From contig JASBVU010000112.1 in assembly GCA_029960905.1 (NCBI GenBank), positions 1-6,381 on the forward strand: 6,381 nt of DNA. The letters are read 5' to 3'. Position numbers and translations under genes: made by a program. A model generated the notes under the pieces. The model did no database searches, was not told the origin of the DNA, and worked only from the letters and a program-made list of their open reading frames with translations. Source of the stretch: Thermoanaerobacterium sp. Lineage in GTDB: Bacteria > Bacillota > Thermoanaerobacteria > Thermoanaerobacterales > Thermoanaerobacteraceae. This document shows positions 5,198 to 6,381 of this stretch, piece by piece. Position 1 is the stretch's first letter. Each line of letters begins with the position of its first letter.

Positions 5198-5395
5198 TCA
5201 CACCCCCAAAAACTTTATTTTTGCCTGTCCACATACAACGTCACACTTATTTATGCATGTTCGATATTTCTTTTGCTGTATCAGGTAAAAATGTTCATAT
5301 TCCTTCAAAAGCTCACCTATTCCTCTTGTCGACCCTTTTTTCTTCGGTTGCCCAGTAGTTTCACAAAGTACGTTTAATTCAAATTCAACCTTCAT
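5198..5395 (-). CDS. Small cysteine-containing phage protein (65 residues)
   Basis: The product begins MKVEFELNVLCETTGQPKKK, followed by GSTRGIGELLKEYEHFYLIQ and a short C-terminal part with cysteines (C47, C51, C55) ending IKFLGV. The spaced cysteines could bind metal but do not form a standard finger. The ATG has GGGAGG about 9 bases upstream and overlaps the end of the preceding zinc-ribbon-like gene by 11 bases. No family recognised. Its place between a helicase-loader partner and the small operon genes suggests an early-expressed accessory function. Confidence 0.75.
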   Translation of the reverse strand: MKVEFELNVLCETTGQPKKKGSTRGIGELLKEYEHFYLIQQKKYRTCINKCDVVCGQAKIKFLGV

Positions 5396-5714
5396 GGTTT
5401 GTTGCCTCCCTCGATTTTGCTATCCATTGCTGAAAATTGTTCTGGGCTAACTCGTATTTGTCTAATACTTCATCAATGGTAGCAATTCTATATTCGCTTT
5501 TATGATCTTTACATTCTCGCCCTTCGTAAATGTATTGGTTTCCAGCCGAACATGTACACCTCGCAGCATATTCAGCTTCATAACCAAATGATGTTATTCT
5601 TTTGTACAATATAATTCCTGTATCCATGCAAATGAAGCACTTCGGCTGTTTTTTATCTTCTTCATTTGTCTTATTCTTTTGCAATTCCTCAACTCTCTCA
5701 GCTATTCCTTGCAT
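5385..5714 (-). CDS. Zinc-ribbon-like protein adjacent to the helicase loader (109 residues)
   Basis: From the favoured start the product opens MQGIAERVEELQKNKTNEED. It contains C26-x2-C29 (CFICMDTG) and C53-x-C55 (CTCSAG), a layout like the CxxC-DTG...CxC-x-x-G modules found near phage DnaC-type loaders. The C-terminal half is helical (EVLDKYELAQNNFQQWIAKS). A longer frame reaches an ATG at 5756, but GGAGG is 7 bases before the ATG at 5714, and the longer version would overlap the loader gene by 59 bases instead of 17. It may help load the replicative helicase or contact DNA; that is inference from position and the metal motif. Confidence 0.8.
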   Translation of the reverse strand: MQGIAERVEELQKNKTNEEDKKQPKCFICMDTGIILYKRITSFGYEAEYAARCTCSAGNQYIYEGRECKDHKSEYRIATIDEVLDKYELAQNNFQQWIAKSREATNHEG

Positions 5715-6381
5715 TTTTAAGCCTCCAATCAGGGCCATCCATAATAACTGGATCACACATTTCAGTTAAACGTGATACTATTGCATCTCCACGTTCACCC
5801 AATTGTTTTGCTAGCTCTTTCCCTCTGTAATTTGTAGTTATGACTACTGGTTTTTGATCTTCATATAGCCTGTTGATTATTTGATACAAAATCATACTTG
5901 TATTTTGAGTTGGATTCTCTTTCCCGAGATCATCAATAATCAATAAATCAACATGTGTAAGCATCTCTATCACATCATTTTCAGTCATTATGGAATCATT
6001 GTTATATGTCTTCTTAATTAAGCTAATGATGTCAGTAACATTGCCGAATGCAACAGTATATAAATTTTTAACCAGCTCATTCGCAATAGCAGCAGCAATG
6101 TGAGTTTTGCCTACGCCTACAGGTCCTGTAAGTAGTAATCCTTGAGAATGTATATTAAAATTTTCAACAAATTTTCGAGCTTCCATAAGAGCATGCTTGT
6201 TATATTCATTTACCTGAAATGTTTCAAAAGTTCTATGCCTAAATCTATAGCCAATGCCGCTTTTGTCTAAAAGCTCATTGACCTTTTCTTGCTGCCTTTC
6301 AGCTCTTTTTCTAGCAGCTTCTTCTTCGTTTTTTCGGATATTTTGCCTGATAAACTCAGCGATATCCTTATCGCTTATCTT
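5698..6381 (-). CDS. dnaC: DnaC/DnaI-type helicase loader ATPase, N-terminus beyond window
   Basis: An AAA+ ATPase that loads the replicative DnaB-family helicase onto phage DNA. The frame is open to the window edge, giving 227 visible residues, and no ATG, GTG or TTG occurs upstream of the Met at 6186, so the true start lies outside. The first visible part is a charged helix (RKNEEEAARKRAERQQEKVN). The linker SGIGYRFRHRTFETF is typical of DnaC/DnaI. The ATPase core follows: Walker A GPVGVGKT (visible residues 86-93), Walker B LLIIDD (146-151), sensor-1 VVITTN, an Arg-finger region GDAIVSRLTEM and a C-terminal DGPDWR. All key residues are intact. The ribosome binding site of the next gene lies inside its end. 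A stand-alone start at Met 6186 would lack the conserved linker and is unlikely. Confidence 0.93.
   Translation of the reverse strand, partial: KISDKDIAEFIRQNIRKNEEEAARKRAERQQEKVNELLDKSGIGYRFRHRTFETFQVNEYNKHALMEARKFVENFNIHSQGLLLTGPVGVGKTHIAAAIANELVKNLYTVAFGNVTDIISLIKKTYNNDSIMTENDVIEMLTHVDLLIIDDLGKENPTQNTSMILYQIINRLYEDQKPVVITTNYRGKELAKQLGERGDAIVSRLTEMCDPVIMDGPDWRLKNARNS
5722..5726 (-). promoter_or_regulatory. Ribosome binding site choosing the 5714 start
   Basis: GGAGG lies 7 bases before the ATG at 5714, inside the end of the helicase-loader gene. It supports the shorter 109-residue form over the start at 5756. Confidence 0.7.

Noticed and set aside
3339..5377. Plus-strand open frames at 3339-3545, 3618-3836, 3847-4065, 4127-4372, 4676-4981, 5043-5288 and 5156-5377
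   Set aside because: Each lies opposite well-supported minus-strand genes with ribosome binding sites and operon spacing. Their products are Ser/Leu/Phe-rich antisense shadows without recognisable domains.

Overview
The window looks like part of an integrated phage (or related mobile element) in a low-GC Gram-positive bacterium, probably one of the Clostridia. The grounds are the AT-rich sequence, AGGAGG-type ribosome binding sites before nearly every gene, and a familiar phage gene order. All supported genes lie on the minus strand, so the biological order runs from high to low coordinates. I cannot name the species.

Right part (about 3092-6381, GC roughly 35% by eye): a tightly packed early/middle operon. 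It starts with a DnaC/DnaI-type helicase loader cut by the window edge. A small zinc-ribbon-like protein overlaps its end, followed by several short phage proteins. Two of these (54 and 55 residues) are overlapping or nearly abutting and easily missed. Then come a RusA-type Holliday junction resolvase, a CxxC/CxxC protein, a 60-residue phage protein, a 41-residue lysine-rich protein starting at TTG, and a 143-residue regulator with coiled coils and a sigma-70 region-4-like helix-turn-helix. Stop-start spacings of 1 to about 12 bases and short overlaps suggest one transcript for replication and recombination, ending with the gene likely to switch on the late genes.

Left part (1 to about 3090, GC in the low to mid 20s by eye): a different composition and looser spacing, with its own strong promoter. 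It holds a 477-codon gene of unknown function broken by one in-frame amber codon through its putative zinc site, a GC-rich hairpin, a small two-helix membrane protein, and a two-helix membrane protein with a coiled coil that runs off the left edge. I read this as an accessory (moron-like) block inserted after the late regulator. No terminase or structural gene is visible.

The observations most worth a second look are the amber codon splitting the zinc motif, and a near-perfect 12-bp inverted repeat bracketing the extended -10 promoter of that same gene. The repeat looks like an operator for an unidentified repressor. No tRNA, rRNA, CRISPR array or insertion sequence was recognised.
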